Source: Heliocidaris tuberculata
Taxonomy: Eukaryota; Echinodermata; Echinoidea; Camarodonta; Echinometridae
DNA: 64,000 nucleotides
NCBI GenBank assembly: GCA_025618425.1
Contig: CM046844.1
Location: forward strand, 11,210,058 to 11,274,057
Direction: 5' to 3'
The position numbers were made by a program, and so were the translations under genes. Positions 21,419 through 33,302 of this stretch are shown here, piece after piece. The notes under the pieces were generated by a model. It made no database searches, was not told where the DNA came from, and saw nothing but the letters and a program-made list of their open reading frames with translations. The stretch's first letter is position 1. Each line of letters starts with the position of its first letter.

Positions 21419-23780
21419 TTCAAGAACGGCACAACGTACTGCATCAAAAATGGACTGAAAATTTGTAATAGAATTTTCTCTTTCTGCGCATGTACAGTAT
21501 AATGCGTAATTTGTAGCATCTTGGATCAAATGATACTGCAAAAGTGTTACTAAAAGAAGACACTGTACTGCTATGGGTTAACAAAGTCTAAAATTGTACA
21601 GAATCTGACACCAGCAGTTTAGAGGAACATAGCTTCCCTTGTGATGTCATTTTACCTTGGAAATAGGTAAATTTGATATAGATCTAGACAAAGCATTAGT
21701 GTTTTGGTGGTTTTTGTGGAAGTTCTGAAAACAATACATGCTAGCCGACAAGTGTCTAGTAATTCACCTTTTTTCACTAATTCACATTCACTTTCTTTTT
21801 GGAGAAGATGCCATCTAAATTGTAATTCAAAGTGCAATCAACTACCAGTACATGTATTTGTATTGAAGTGTGACTATATTTTGCATGTGACCAAACTTCA
21901 AGTCGGCATGTCTCTTAAAAATTTGATGATTCAAAATTCGGCCACCATCAACAGAGACAGTGATCCAAAATTAACTTGCAACTCAATTTCCTCTTGAAAT
22001 GATGAAGAATTCTCAAAATATTGCCAAATGATTTCAAATTTTGCATACATTAAAAAATAGCATCCTGACCAAATGGGTCTAGAAATCTTCATTAGAAATA
22101 ATACCATCAAGAGCTGCAAGTTCAGACCTTTTTTCCAAATTTTGTGCATTCCGGTCTGACATAAAATATTGAGATCCTGATTATACATGTAAGTTTAGAT
22201 CAATATATGTCAACTGATTTTGTAATTTCACCTTATTGTAGAACTTCTAAACCCCCTAGAATATTACTTTTGATTTGCTGGGGGGAAAAAAAATTCAACA
22301 GAACCTGAGACATCATGAATCAATTCACTCACACATATGCAAGATTATTGTAGATAACCTCGGACTCCACCGCGAAAAATCGCCTCCCATACTACTATGT
22401 AGCAAGTGTGTGATCTCTAGCACATAAATGTGCTGGAAAGGAGCAAGATCGCTGGCCAAGAACAGCCTGAAAATTTCACTTGATCAAGATGATAAAGATC
22501 CTATTGAAGAATCTGGAATGAAATCAGATATTCTATCATTCTAAAATGTAGAAGAAAGTATTTTCTCAAAATTTTGCTGATTATATTGGTCTTTTTACCT
22601 CTTCACAGCCCCACATAGCATAGTAATGGTTCCATGAGTGGGATCAATTATGATGTGCACTAACTTTGGTCACCTCATCATATGATATGGTTTGGAATCA
22701 ATTCCCTTCTTGAGTTCTTCTTTGGTTTATTTATTTATCTATTTGTCTTTTTTCAGTAGGGTAGCTCCATCAGTGATTAAATATAAAAAATCCATCATTA
22801 AAAGGTTTAGTAAAGTGAAAAATCATGGAATAAATAACAAATTCCTAATAACCTTAAGTGTGTGCTATGTTTGGACACCCCGTCGTGACGAGAGTATCCC
22901 GCCCCCGCAATGGCCAATGCATATGTTGAGTCATCAAAGCTCGAGTGAAAGACATTGATAAACAATAAACAATACACTGAATGTTACGTGTCGGACACAC
23001 GCCCTGGAAACAAATAATTCGGTACGCAACAGAGCACATAGATTTTTAGTCTTTCCTCACAGTTTAACTGAATTATAACCTTAAAAATTAGTTTTATTTT
23101 TATCAATTATCAATAAAGTAAGGATAAGAATACTTACAAATGCACCCTACAGAGTGAAAAAATATAGAAAATACGTGTTACACCCAGATTCCAACGGAAA
23201 GCGTCATCCGTTGCTATTATGCTAGCTCAAATTCGTCTAGAGAGGGCGGCTTAAATCTAGTCTGTTGACTTGGAATTGGCAGAACATTTTTATTTTTATA
23301 AATAAAAAAAATTGAATTCATGTACTTCATAAACATTGTATTGATATGAATGATAAAATCGGTTTCGCACGATCTTTTTCTTTTCAGAGTATGTGAAATC
23401 AAGGTATGAGTAATCATGCCTAGCACCTTTTTTTGTTTGGGGGGGGGGGGGGGTACTAAGAGAGATTAAGCATTTTCACAAATCTATAAATGAAAAAATG
23501 AAATAATAGTAGATGCAAAATAATTTATAAAGTTATTCTTCATGGTTATCCGCCAATCAAAATGTTTTGTACCTATTTATATGAAATTGTTCTTTCATAA
23601 AATTTATTTCCAACAATAACTACAAGGAAGGAAATGTTATACCGTTTCCATCTATTTTTTTTTTTACCCATCGATGAAAACAATGTTGAGACAGGATCAT
23701 ACTTGCTGGCTGCATAACCGCGTGGACAAAAGTTGTCAAGGACAAAGTGTAAAATCCGTTTTAAAGAAACTCAAATAAAC
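21419..23780. other. AT-rich intergenic sequence
   Basis: No splice-bounded open frame found. There is a poly-G tract near 23439-23452. Short frames are all unsupported. Confidence 0.45.
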
Positions 23781-24095
23781 TAAAGACAAGCAGTACCACT
23801 AGCGTACCCAGGGGTGCCCCCTGAAAACTTTTGACAGAAAAAAAAATCCGCCCTTTTAGACCCCCCCTTTTTTTTGGGGGGGGGGTGCTTATCAGAAAAT
23901 TCTGGACCCCATGAAATGTGATACCCCCACCACTGATGTGATACCCCCACCACTGAGAGGCTTTTGGAGCGTGGGGGTATTTTTTTTTTTTTTTTTTTTT
24001 TTTCTTCTGGCAAATGGTTTTGAAAGGATTGCTGTTTTTTATGTTCTACCTCTATTACCATTCTACGAGCTATACTACCATCCCACCTCTGTTAC

Positions 24096-24322
24096 CAATA
24101 GACCGCTTCGGTAATGTATGCAAATTTTATACATACCTTTCAAACAAAGGTTGTTCTTGACAACCTGAAAGCTTGCCGGACATAGCAACAAGTAATGTAT
24201 GCAAACTGGATTCCAAGCATTGAGGCTCATTTATAAAAAGCAGGTTAATGGAATAGCTCGTCACTAGTTGCTCAGAGAAGAAGTGTGCATAAATTTGTAT
24301 ACATTACAGAACCGGTCTATTG
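24096..24322. mobile_element. AATAGACC inverted-end element, copy 2 (reverse orientation)
   Basis: CAATAGACC at the left and GGTCTATTG at the right. The interior AAGGTTGTTCTTGACAACC is the reverse complement of that in the element at 9214. ACC flanks both ends. It is inserted next to 17-bp minisatellite-like text (CTACCTCTATTACCATT). Confidence 0.75.
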
Positions 24323-24469
24323 ACCATTACCAGGGGCCGCGGAGCGTTTTTGAAAGTGGGGGTGGGGGTGGGGGCTGATCTGATTTTACTCATTAATGCA
24401 CCGGCGTAAATTCAGTTTAAGCAGTGGGGGTATGATCGCAAAAGGCATTGAGGGGAAATTTCCAAAGTT

Positions 24470-25860
24470 TAGGGGCACCAATAAGGGCTATTTCTGGAGA
24501 AAAAAAGGGGGCACCTACAACGGGAAAAATATACAATCTCTAAACATTGTCATATATACCTAAATTGTGATTACATTTATAAGTATTTCAATTATGTTTC
24601 TCTCTTACATGCTCTGATATAATTTACTTAAGCATCAATGTTTGCAGTTGGGTTTGATGACCTACATATTAATGTGCAAGCGAGCGAAGCGAAGGAGCAT
24701 TTTTTTTAAAAAGATCTGTGAGGCTGCATGGTGATCAACAACATCTTATAAAGAGAGGGGGAAAACAGTTCTGAAAAGTGTTTAAACACAGTCTCGGCAC
24801 GAGAGATTGAAAAGACCTCTAATAAATAACATAACTATATCAAATATAAATGTGAGCGAGCGTAGCGAGCAAGCCTTGACGAAATTAAAGTAAAGTTGCT
24901 CTAAATCGCTATAAATTAGGGGCACAAATTATGGAGCAAGAAAAAAGGGGCCCTTATCAAGAACGATAATGGCACTTATCAAAAAAGAAAAGGAGCAGGA
25001 GTATGTCATATTAAAAAGAGCAATTATCAGAGGATGAAACATGTGGTATTTGTCGCACATGAATATTGGCACTTCATACCAGAGGTAGAAAGGGCACTTA
25101 TGAGAATGGAAAAGGGGTGTTTTTGTTTTTGTTTTTGTTTTTGTTTTATAGAGGAAGAGGGGCTCTTATCAGAAGGAATTGTACTTCTTAGAAAGAAAAA
25201 GAGCCCGTTTCAAATTGAATTAAGGAAAACTTATCAGAGTTGTAAAGGGGCACTCATCAGAGATGTCAAGTGTCATTTAACAGAAGGATGAAGGGGCACT
25301 TGTCGAATTAGAACGGGCACCTCTCAAATTTGAATAGAGGATATGGCCACAGGTAAAGACGCACTTATCAGACGGAAAGGGGGTAATTCTTGTATCTGAA
25401 AAGTGAGAATGGAAAAAAGGCAGTTATTGAAAGAGATTAATAAGTACATTTGATGCAAATGATTTAAAAGGGAATTGTCGAAGGAAAGATTTTATTAGGA
25501 GTTTTATGAGAGATGAAAAGGGAATAGGCTCGTTCATAAAAATAAAATAAAGGGAGCACTTATCAGAAAGAATAGGGGCAATTATTAGATTGGAAAAGGG
25601 GGACGTATTATAATATAAAGGATACTTAAATGGGGAAGGTGCACTTCTTACTAAGGAAAAAGGACAGTTGTCAAGGAAGAAGGGGCACCTCTCAGATTTT
25701 AATAGGCCTCTGGCAATTATCAATGGTAATAAAATCAAATTTTAAGATTGTGGAACGGGCAGGAATATAAAGGAAAGGGAGCACTTATCTAAAGTAATTA
25801 AAAGGGGGAACTTCTAGGATACCCAAATTCCTGAAATACTGGGGACACTGTACCCCCTCC
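24470..25860. repeat. Degenerate GGGGCACTTATCAGA array
   Basis: Variants of GGGGCACTTATCAGA followed by A/G-rich spacers recur many times at irregular intervals of about 25-40 bp (for example near 25250, 25300 and 25555). Units are heavily diverged. Frames in this stretch are unsupported. A C/A tract ends it near 25857-25875. Confidence 0.6.
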
Positions 25861-26167
25861 CCCCCCCCCCCACCCCACAGCGCCTGATTTTAAATGATCC
25901 TAAAATTTCTCTAAAGAGTTGATGCGTCATTCTGAATCCTGAAAGAAGACTCATGAACTTGTAGAAGATGTGATAGATACACTGTCATTTTAGAGAATGC
26001 TGTACAGTCACGAGAAGTCACGTGAAAATATCTGAGCTTGTTTTCTACACTTTGTTTATAATAGCATGCTTTATTATATTAGGCCTAGATTTTGCATTAA
26101 CTGTGCATTAAAGAGGCGGGGATGCCCATTTGTACCAATGGAAAACATGTTAGTAATGGACATGAAC

Positions 26168-26695
26168 AGGCGCGCCGGAAGCAGTTTGGGAATGGGGGGG
26201 GGGGGGGCAAACATTCAAGGGGCTCACCTTTCAAGGGCTCATGTTATCAGCATTTTGGGGGTGTATTTTTACTGGAAAATTCTCTGACAAGCAAAAAAAA
26301 AAACAAAACACCAGAATTATACTAAAATTATGCTAAATTTTGTCAAATTATGCTAAAGCGGTCAAAATTCTGCCAGAAAGCTGAATTCTGCCAACTCTGG
26401 CAACCTTGCGTCTAATACAAAACCTCCACTACGTTAAAGTTTAAAGTTTGAATGCTTTATCTGTCTTCAGTGATCTCCATGAATACGAAAAATGAATACA
26501 AAGGCTTACAATTACGTAATAAAGCAATCAAGCTTTTAATATACACACGATTTTTACTCCTTTACTACTGATTTTTTTTTTTTTTTTTTTATTTATTATT
26601 TTTTTTTTGGGGGGGGCGAAAATGCATTTTGCCCCCCCCCCACTTGTTCGTTTGGGGGCGACTGCCCCCCTGCCCCCCCCCCACTTCCGGCGCCT
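26168..26695. mobile_element. AGGCGC-ended element, copy 1 of a tandem pair
   Basis: The left end AGGCGCGCCGGAAG pairs with the right end CTTCCGGCGCCT. The body includes TGTATTTTTACTGGAAAATT and ACACACGATTTTTACTCC. It ends in poly-T/poly-G and poly-C. The neighbour at 26701 is near-identical, with ATGAC between the two. Confidence 0.75.
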
Positions 26696-26700
26696 ATGAC

Positions 26701-27348
26701 AGGCGCGCTGGAAGCAATTTGGGATTGGGGGGGGGGGGCAAACATTCAAGGGGGCTCACCTTTCAAGCGCTCATGTCTTCTCACCCCTAAAAAAACGCAC
26801 ACGCTTTCCCACCCTCTCACAACAATACAGATTCTACTGCTAAATCAAAATTTTACTCAAAAATTCTCTGACAAGCATATTTGGGGTGTATTTTTACTCG
26901 AAAATTCTCTGACAAGCAAAAAAAAAAAAAAAAAAAAAAAGGTTATCAGCATTTTTGGGGTGTATTTTTACTGGAAAATTCTCTGACAAGCAAAAAAAAA
27001 TAAAACACCAGAATTATGCTAAAATTATGCTAAATTTTGTCAAATTATGCTAAAGCGGTCAAAATTCGGCCAGAAAGCAGGATTCTGCCAACTCTGGCAA
27101 CCTTGCGTCTAATACAAAACCTCCACTACAAAGTTTGAATGCTTTATCTGTCATCAGTGATCTCCATGAATACGAAAAATGAATACAAAGGCTTACAATT
27201 ACATAATAAAGCAATCAAGCTTTTAATATACACACGATTTTTACTCCTTTACTACTGATTTTGTTTTTTAATTTTATGGGGGGGGGGGGGGCTTTTTTTT
27301 GGGGGGGCGAAAATGCATTTTGCCCCCCCCCCCCCACTTCCGGCGCCT
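26701..27348. mobile_element. AGGCGC-ended element, copy 2 of a tandem pair
   Basis: Same body as copy 1 with an extra internal block at 26775-26945 that repeats GTATTTTTACT and a poly-A run of about 22. It is followed by ATGGACATG, also present before copy 1 (26158-26166), consistent with duplicated target sequence around the pair. Confidence 0.75.
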
Positions 27349-27606
27349 ATGGACATGGATGAGAGATTTTGATATATAAAATCAGACATATAATATATCG
27401 GGACATTTAAATCATATCTTTAGCATTTTATCTGCATGTTTTAGGAATTCTCACTACAATAACAGTCTTTTATATTAATTTTATCAATTCTATCTATTAC
27501 TAGAAATTATTTCTTCCTTGAAAATTAGGGGTGATTTTTTTTTTTTTAAGTGGAGGGGGGGGGGGGCTGCAGCCCCAGCCCCCCCCCCCCCCGTTCGCGG
27601 CCCATG

Positions 27607-27968
27607 ACTACTACCACCCCTCTACCTCTATACTATAGAGATAATAGAGGAGCTTGTTAAGTATCTGGGCTATGTGGCTGCCATGCTGAAATCTACCATT
27701 CATGTGTTAATTACACAAATACTTTGCAAGATCTCTATTATGCCTTGCCAAACAGGCGCAGATGGACAATGGGTGTGTTTAAATAATCCTGACAATATCA
27801 TTTGACTACTTTTGAGAAAGCATTACAATTTTCACAATTTAATGAATTACTATTGAAATGATCATTTGACACCAAATTGCACCCCAAGAAAGTCATAATA
27901 CTCAAGATTGTACTATGTAAATTTTAGCTGAATTGAATGAGACAGTTTGGAGTTAATAAGGTTGTAAT

Positions 27969-28004
<36 letters not shown>

Positions 28005-28480
28005 ATATCCAGAGCATTTGGGGCAGCAAAGCGGGGTTTAGGGGCACTTTGGTGTTTTTGTCAGGGGCGTGTTACACCCCCTTCCCGATGGAAATTTTTG
28101 TAAGTTTTTATATTTTTGTAATGTACACCCATAACTCTTCCTTCTGACAAAATTTGGTCCATGGGCCTTCAGGGGAAAAATTTGCCCCAATATTTAGGGG
28201 CGGTCTGACAACCCATCCCGACGGAAAATTTTGTCAGTTTTGGTGTTTTGGTAATATATAGTCATATATAGTCATGTTAGATGGGTTGAAATCGACCCGA
28301 CTTTGGGGCCCCTTTCTGGGACTCTGGGGGCCAAACCAGAGGGCGTTGTTCGAGCTGACAAGCTTTTTGTGAATGACATGGATGGTCTTAGCAACTTTAG
28401 GGGGTCAAATCTTATTATGTAAAATGGGTTGACTATTTCCGGACAGGCTCCTGGCCTATACCATTCGGCCTCTATGAGCA
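27607..28480. other. Non-coding, 31-A run and short low-copy text
   Basis: Begins with minisatellite-like ACTACTACCACCCC, then unique AT-rich sequence, a run of 31 A at 27971-28001, and GGGGC-rich text. No gene is seen. Confidence 0.5.
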
Positions 28481-28481
28481 T

Positions 28482-28860
28482 TTTACCTCTACTACCATTC
28501 GACCTCTACTACCATCCTACCTATTACCATCCTACCTCTACTACCATCCTACCTCTACTACCATCCTACCTCTACTACCATTCTACCTCTACTACCATTC
28601 TACCTCTACTACCATTCTACCTCTACTATCATTCTACCTCTACTACCATTCTACCTCTACTACCATTCTACCTCTACTACCATTCTACCTCTACTACCAT
28701 TCGACCTCTACTACCATTCGACCTCTACTACCATTCGACCTCTACTACCATTCTACCTCTAGTACCATCCTACCTCTACTACCATCCTACCTCTACTACC
28801 ATCCTACCTCTACTACCATTCGACCTCTACTACCATTCTACCTCTATTACCATTCTATCT
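28482..28860. repeat. 17-bp minisatellite (TACCATTCTACCTCTAC)n
   Basis: About 22 units with C/T variants of the ATTC/ATCC positions. The 150-codon frame across it has a 17-residue periodic translation, as expected when the unit is not a multiple of three. It abuts the 3' end of the LINE fragment on its right. Confidence 0.95.
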
Positions 28861-28946
28861 CTACGAGTATACCTCAAGTAACATCCTATCACCATCCTAA
28901 ATATACCTATACTTACTTGGTATACTTGGGTATAGAGACTGTAAGC

Positions 28947-29655
28947 TAAGCTTATTTGTCCCTCTTTACTACTCCATCCCATCTCAGGTATGGTTCAAAC
29001 TTGATTGGATTGTTTCTCCAATATCTTTCTAGGGTTGATTTGAATTGGTTTATGGTGGTAGCATTAACTACATTACTAGGTAGGGCATTCCAATTGTTCA
29101 CACTTCTTATTGCGAAAGCATATACTGCCTCAGTCTTGTATGGAAACGTTGTTTGACAATTTTCAGATCGTGACCTCTCGTCGTGGAACCTGTGGCTAAT
29201 TGGAAGAATTTCGAAGGATCCACTCTATCAAAACTTTTCAGGGAGTTTTGAATATTTGAATCAGGTCAGCTCTCTGTCTTCTGTAAGCCAGAGTAGGTAG
29301 TTGTAGATCTCTAAGCCTCTCTGGGTATGACTTCTGTTTCAGCTCAGGAAGAAGTCTGGTGGCCCTCTGCTGGACTTTTTCTAGTATGTCTTCATCTCTC
29401 TTCAGCATTGGGCACCAAACAGAGTTACAATATTCCAATGTTGGTCGTACGATTGTTTTGTAGAGACTGAGAAAACCCTTCTTCTGCAAGGCTGAAAATG
29501 ATCTCCTTATTATTCCCAATTTGATGTTGGCTCTCTTGGCAGCATCAGCTGCATGGTTGCTGAAAGACAGGTCCTGTTGAAACAGCACTCCCAAGTCTCT
29601 TTCATTGCTTCCAGATGCAATTGTGATGACATACCACCATCCCTATTCAAATTAT
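28947..29655 (-). mobile_element. 5'-truncated, frameshifted LINE (reverse transcriptase C-terminus)
   Basis: The minus strand encodes the C-terminal end of a non-LTR retrotransposon reverse transcriptase: ERDLGVLFQQDLSFSNH, KLGIIRRSFSALQKKG, LYKTIVRPTLEYCNSVWCP, LEKVQQRATRLLPEL and LPTLAYRRQRADLIQIF. A stop after IFKTP (near 29238) is bypassed by a shift into FDRVDPSKFFQLA. A second shift leads to VNNWNALPSNVVNATTINQF, and the frame ends at TAA near 28947. The catalytic YxDD region is absent, so it is dead. Family features fit the Jockey/CR1/L2 group. The 17-bp minisatellite begins just beyond its 3' end, which suggests the array grew from the LINE tail. Confidence 0.85.
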
Positions 29656-29659
29656 ATGT

Positions 29660-30250
29660 TAGTTTAAAAAAAAGGCATGTGTCCACTGATCTCTAAGGGA
29701 AAAAAAAATCTGTAGAGATCAGTGCATGTGTCATAATTTAATATTTTAGGGATTTTTAAAATAATTTTTTGCGTTTTGGGAAAAATGAACATCCATTGGC
29801 ATATTTGATCACACAATGCCCTTGTAAGATAATAAATTGCCTCGTCGTTTGTCCTTAGTCGCTTTTCAGAGCTATACATACATAGAGTTCAGACAAAGGA
29901 AGTCGCTTCTGATTGGTCAGTTGTTTCATGGAGCTTCAAATAGTTCCCTCAGCTCCTTCAATTAGCTCTGTCGCTTTTGCTTTAGCGCCATCATTAGACC
30001 TTCTTCATACATTTTGTTTTGAACCCTGGAAATTACATACACGTGCAGATGGACTGCAGACGGTGAAGTTTGAAACGGGATCGATCGGTGTGCATGATTG
30101 TATGGTGTACCGCTGTCCTGGCCTAGCTAGCCTGCCGGCGCGGCCCTAGCGATAGCCTGCTCTCGATATCTCTCTTGCTCTGATCTTGCGACCGCGTGCG
30201 TACACCGACGCGACCTCCTCTGAGGTACAGTAGGTACGTTAACTCTCAAA
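29660..30250 (+). promoter_or_regulatory. GC-rich, CpG-bearing island; candidate promoter/first exon
   Basis: From about 29990 to 30245 the sequence is richer in CG than its surroundings (GCCGGCGCGGCCC, TCTTGCGACCGCGTGCGTAC) and ends near donor-like GGTACGTT. No long frame is present. It could be the start of a plus-strand transcript that includes 33303-33732. This rests on composition only. Confidence 0.2.
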
Positions 30251-31267
30251 GTTTTGACCATCGCTATTATTTTTTGACCATCGCTATTATTTTTCTCGCC
30301 GATATGGCCAGCTGACGTGAAAATTAGACTGGATGGGGGAAGTAAGTTATGCATGAAGAAATAGTTATGTTGACCAAGGAGTTATCACAGTTCTGTGATA
30401 ACTCCTTGTGTTGACTAGTATCAAACTAGATTTAAATAGATATGTGTGACTGTGAAGAGATCTGTGCCTGAGACTTGAGTCCTGACAAATTCTGCAGTGC
30501 TATTTTTCAAGCATAACTGTTTTACAGGCGACTCCCTCAATTAAAATTAGAAAGTTTGATCCAAAAACTGAGATCTCATGAATGAAATTGAGTCAAGATC
30601 TACAAAATTGAATCATTATATTTGAAGAAGAAGAAGAGGATGATCATGATGGAGACATGGAATTGAATTCAAAGAAGAGAATGAGGGATGGAAAGAGGAT
30701 GATGGTAAGAGAACTTACAATTAAGTAGGCTAAACATGGAAAATGATGAAAAGAAGAGAATGAGTTGGTTGGAAGAGAATTGTAAGGGGAGAAATAATTA
30801 ATAACCCAGGTCTATATCAGAGTGATGGGGAAGTGAATGATGGGGAGAAGAAAGGGATGAGAAGCTAAAAGATGGTGATTTAGTTAGATTTTAATGATGA
30901 TAAGAAAATAAGAATTGGGGGTGTGAACAGGGTGAGAAGCCAAGAAGAGGAGGATAGAGTCCAGAGTCTGGGAATGAAATACATGGAGAAGAAAAAGACA
31001 AGGGATGGAAAGTTAATGATGAGAAGATGAGGATGAAGGAATTAAGTGAATGATTAGGAGAAGAAGAAGAAGATAAAGAGTTAGGCTGGGAAGGGGATGA
31101 GAATCTTAACTCCCTTCTGTGCCACCATATTTTGCGGACAGTTGTTAAACTTTCAGAATGACTGAGGAGAAGGAAAAGAAGAGAAAGAAAAGAAGAGGAT
31201 AGGGGTTGGAAGTGGATGATGAGAGAAGAGAATGAGGGGTGGGAAGAGGATGAGAAGCTACAATACA

Positions 31268-31408
31268 GGGATGCCACTTTTCAGGCAAAAGCCTGAATTC
31301 AGGCCCAAGCAACTTCTTTTCAGGCCATAGAAAACACATTTTTTGTGTACAAAATGGCTCATTCTAGATGATTTTCAGGCTTTCATATCAATTCTAAGTG
31401 GCATCCCT
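31268..31408. mobile_element. hAT-like MITE with TACAATA target duplication
   Basis: Termini CAGGGATGCCACTT and AAGTGGCATCCCTG are perfect complements over 14 bases. The seven bases TACAATA occur immediately before the left end and immediately after the right end. CAGGG termini with a 7-8 bp duplication fit hAT. The interior holds the palindrome GCCTGAATTCAGGC and no frame. Confidence 0.85.
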
Positions 31409-33144
31409 GTACAATAGTAAAATGAGGATGATAAAAGTTAAAGGGAAAGAAAGTTATAGGAGGATGATTTTGTTGAAAGTGCATTTAATTGAGGAGGAGA
31501 AGGGTGGGAGGGGAGAAAATAACTTGAGGAAAATATGTGAAAGTAAAATTTTATCATTAGCTGAGTCAAGCTGTTGATTACTGTACAAAAAATTGAATTT
31601 AAATAGAAATAAACCTCCATTGTATAGATAAACAAATGAAGGAGAAAATGATTCATAGTAAGAGGAAATTTGGTCAAATGAATCGTGACACCCTGTGATA
31701 TTCATGTACATGTATCATAGAACATCACTTTGATGCCAAACTAAAGCAAAGGAACGTTCCCGTAAGAAATGACTCCTAGTTTGAAACGAGAAGTAGGCTA
31801 CATAGGGAAATGCTATGGCCATGTGGAAGGAGTGCTTTTGGTATTGGAACGGGGCATTCCCAGAGTAAAAGGTGCTTTAAAATCTTTTCATTTCTTTAAT
31901 GAAATATTCTTTCAAAGTGTTTAGAACATCGATATTTAAAAACAAGATACAGAATTGTAATATTTGAATGTACACATTGACATTTGTTGGTGATATGTGT
32001 TTTTTTTTTCATTTACGAAACTCGCTCAAAATCAAAGAAATACAAAATTAACAAATTCTTTTAAAAACACTGAACATTAATATATGTGTATGCACTATGT
32101 TGTCTAAAGATGTGCACTTTTGAACAATTTAAGGTGGATTTATGCACAAGTTAATCCTTGCCATCGTGTACTCAGAGAGTTAAATGGTACCTTCAGTAGT
32201 GTGTTATTTTAACACATTTTCCCTCATAGTTGTAAATTGTAGGTCCCTTGATTGTGTACCAGAATTTGATTTGTCTTATTAGCAGTCAGATATATTAGTG
32301 TTATCCAGAGAAACAGGTACATGTACATGTATGTATATCAAGTTATTGCCTTAGATTTCATACAGATTGGGCATGAAAGAACTTGGAACAAGTTTTTTGC
32401 TATTTTTAAGGGCGGGAGAAGCGGTTGATTTCCTGCACGTCTGTGGATGCAGTAGCGATATCTTGTAGGCGGGCAGATGGCCAATAAGACGCACTGTTAG
32501 GGTGAATCCTTCCTTTGCGTATAGTCCCATTAATAGGTACTCATGCATGTGTGTGTTTGCAACCCCTAACACACAAACGTAAGATGCATAGGAACCAGAA
32601 AAAACATCACAGGGGCCTTAATTTCCTGTTCCCGATCAGATCAAGTCATTAACAGAGCAATGTTTTCTGACAAGTTTCCTTTTTTTTAAGTACTGCTATT
32701 TTCTCTCATGGCCTGAGCAGTTATTTTCTCTACACCTCTTTATGTCATTCAAGTTCAGTCACACTTTGTACAGGAATTGCTATTTTGCATTTTTTTTCAT
32801 GTACTCTCATTTGAGTTTCTTAAAGCCCTTTTACAGTTTTGTTAAGCTCCACTCCTTAAAGAATGAAATGAGAGAAAAGAATGAATATTTGAGTAAAAAG
32901 GAAAGTGTATTTGAATTGTGCTTGAATCTTGAACTGTTTAAAAAATATTTACATATGCACAGTTGATATTGGCAGACAAGACTATATAGTACAAGAGAAA
33001 TTTGCTTCTTGTATTTCTTTTATTTAGTGCATTTCATTTACATGTGAAAGAATTAAAAGCCCCAAAGTGTACAGGAAGTCTAGACATAATGCACCTAAAT
33101 ACATCACCTCAGGCTTTCTCTAATGATGAAAAGTTTTTATCATT

Positions 33145-33168
33145 ATTTTTTTTTTGGGGGGGGGGGGG
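33145..33168. repeat. Poly-T/poly-G junction
   Basis: About 11 T followed by about 12 G, the same arrangement as at 14064 and 57769. Confidence 0.8.
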
Positions 33169-33302
33169 ATGGGGGAGGGTGATGGGTTGAGAAATCAAAA
33201 GCAGCAACTTTAATTTTTCTTGACAGTTAATATACTGCTAGTATAATGTAATGCTACACTGGCAAATGACCCTGTTTTCTCTTCTCTCCCATATCGATGC
33301 AG

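Larger units (their letters stand above)
24331..27606. mobile_element. Possible 3.3-kb composite element with CAGGGGCCGCG ends
   Basis: The left edge is CAGGGGCCGCGGAGCG and the right edge is CGTTCGCGGCCCATG, an imperfect inverted pair. The flanks on both sides read as CTACC/TACCATT minisatellite text, as if the block interrupted that array. Inside are a degenerate GGGGCACTTATCAGA array (24470-25860) and a tandemly duplicated nested element (26168-27348). No transposase frame exists. Confidence 0.4.
30251..33300. other. AT-rich, purine-rich intergenic or intronic sequence
   Basis: GA-rich text at about 30620-31250 explains the Ser-rich minus-strand frames. One hAT-like element lies at 31268-31408. 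Otherwise unremarkable, with no supported exon. Confidence 0.45.

Noticed and set aside
24096..24322. CRISPR-like or immune repeat array
   Set aside because: No regularly spaced direct repeats with unique spacers; the structure is an inverted-end eukaryotic element.
28429..28881. 150-codon frame with 17-residue periodicity
   Set aside because: A 17-bp DNA unit read three times gives a 17-residue period by arithmetic; there is no coding evidence.
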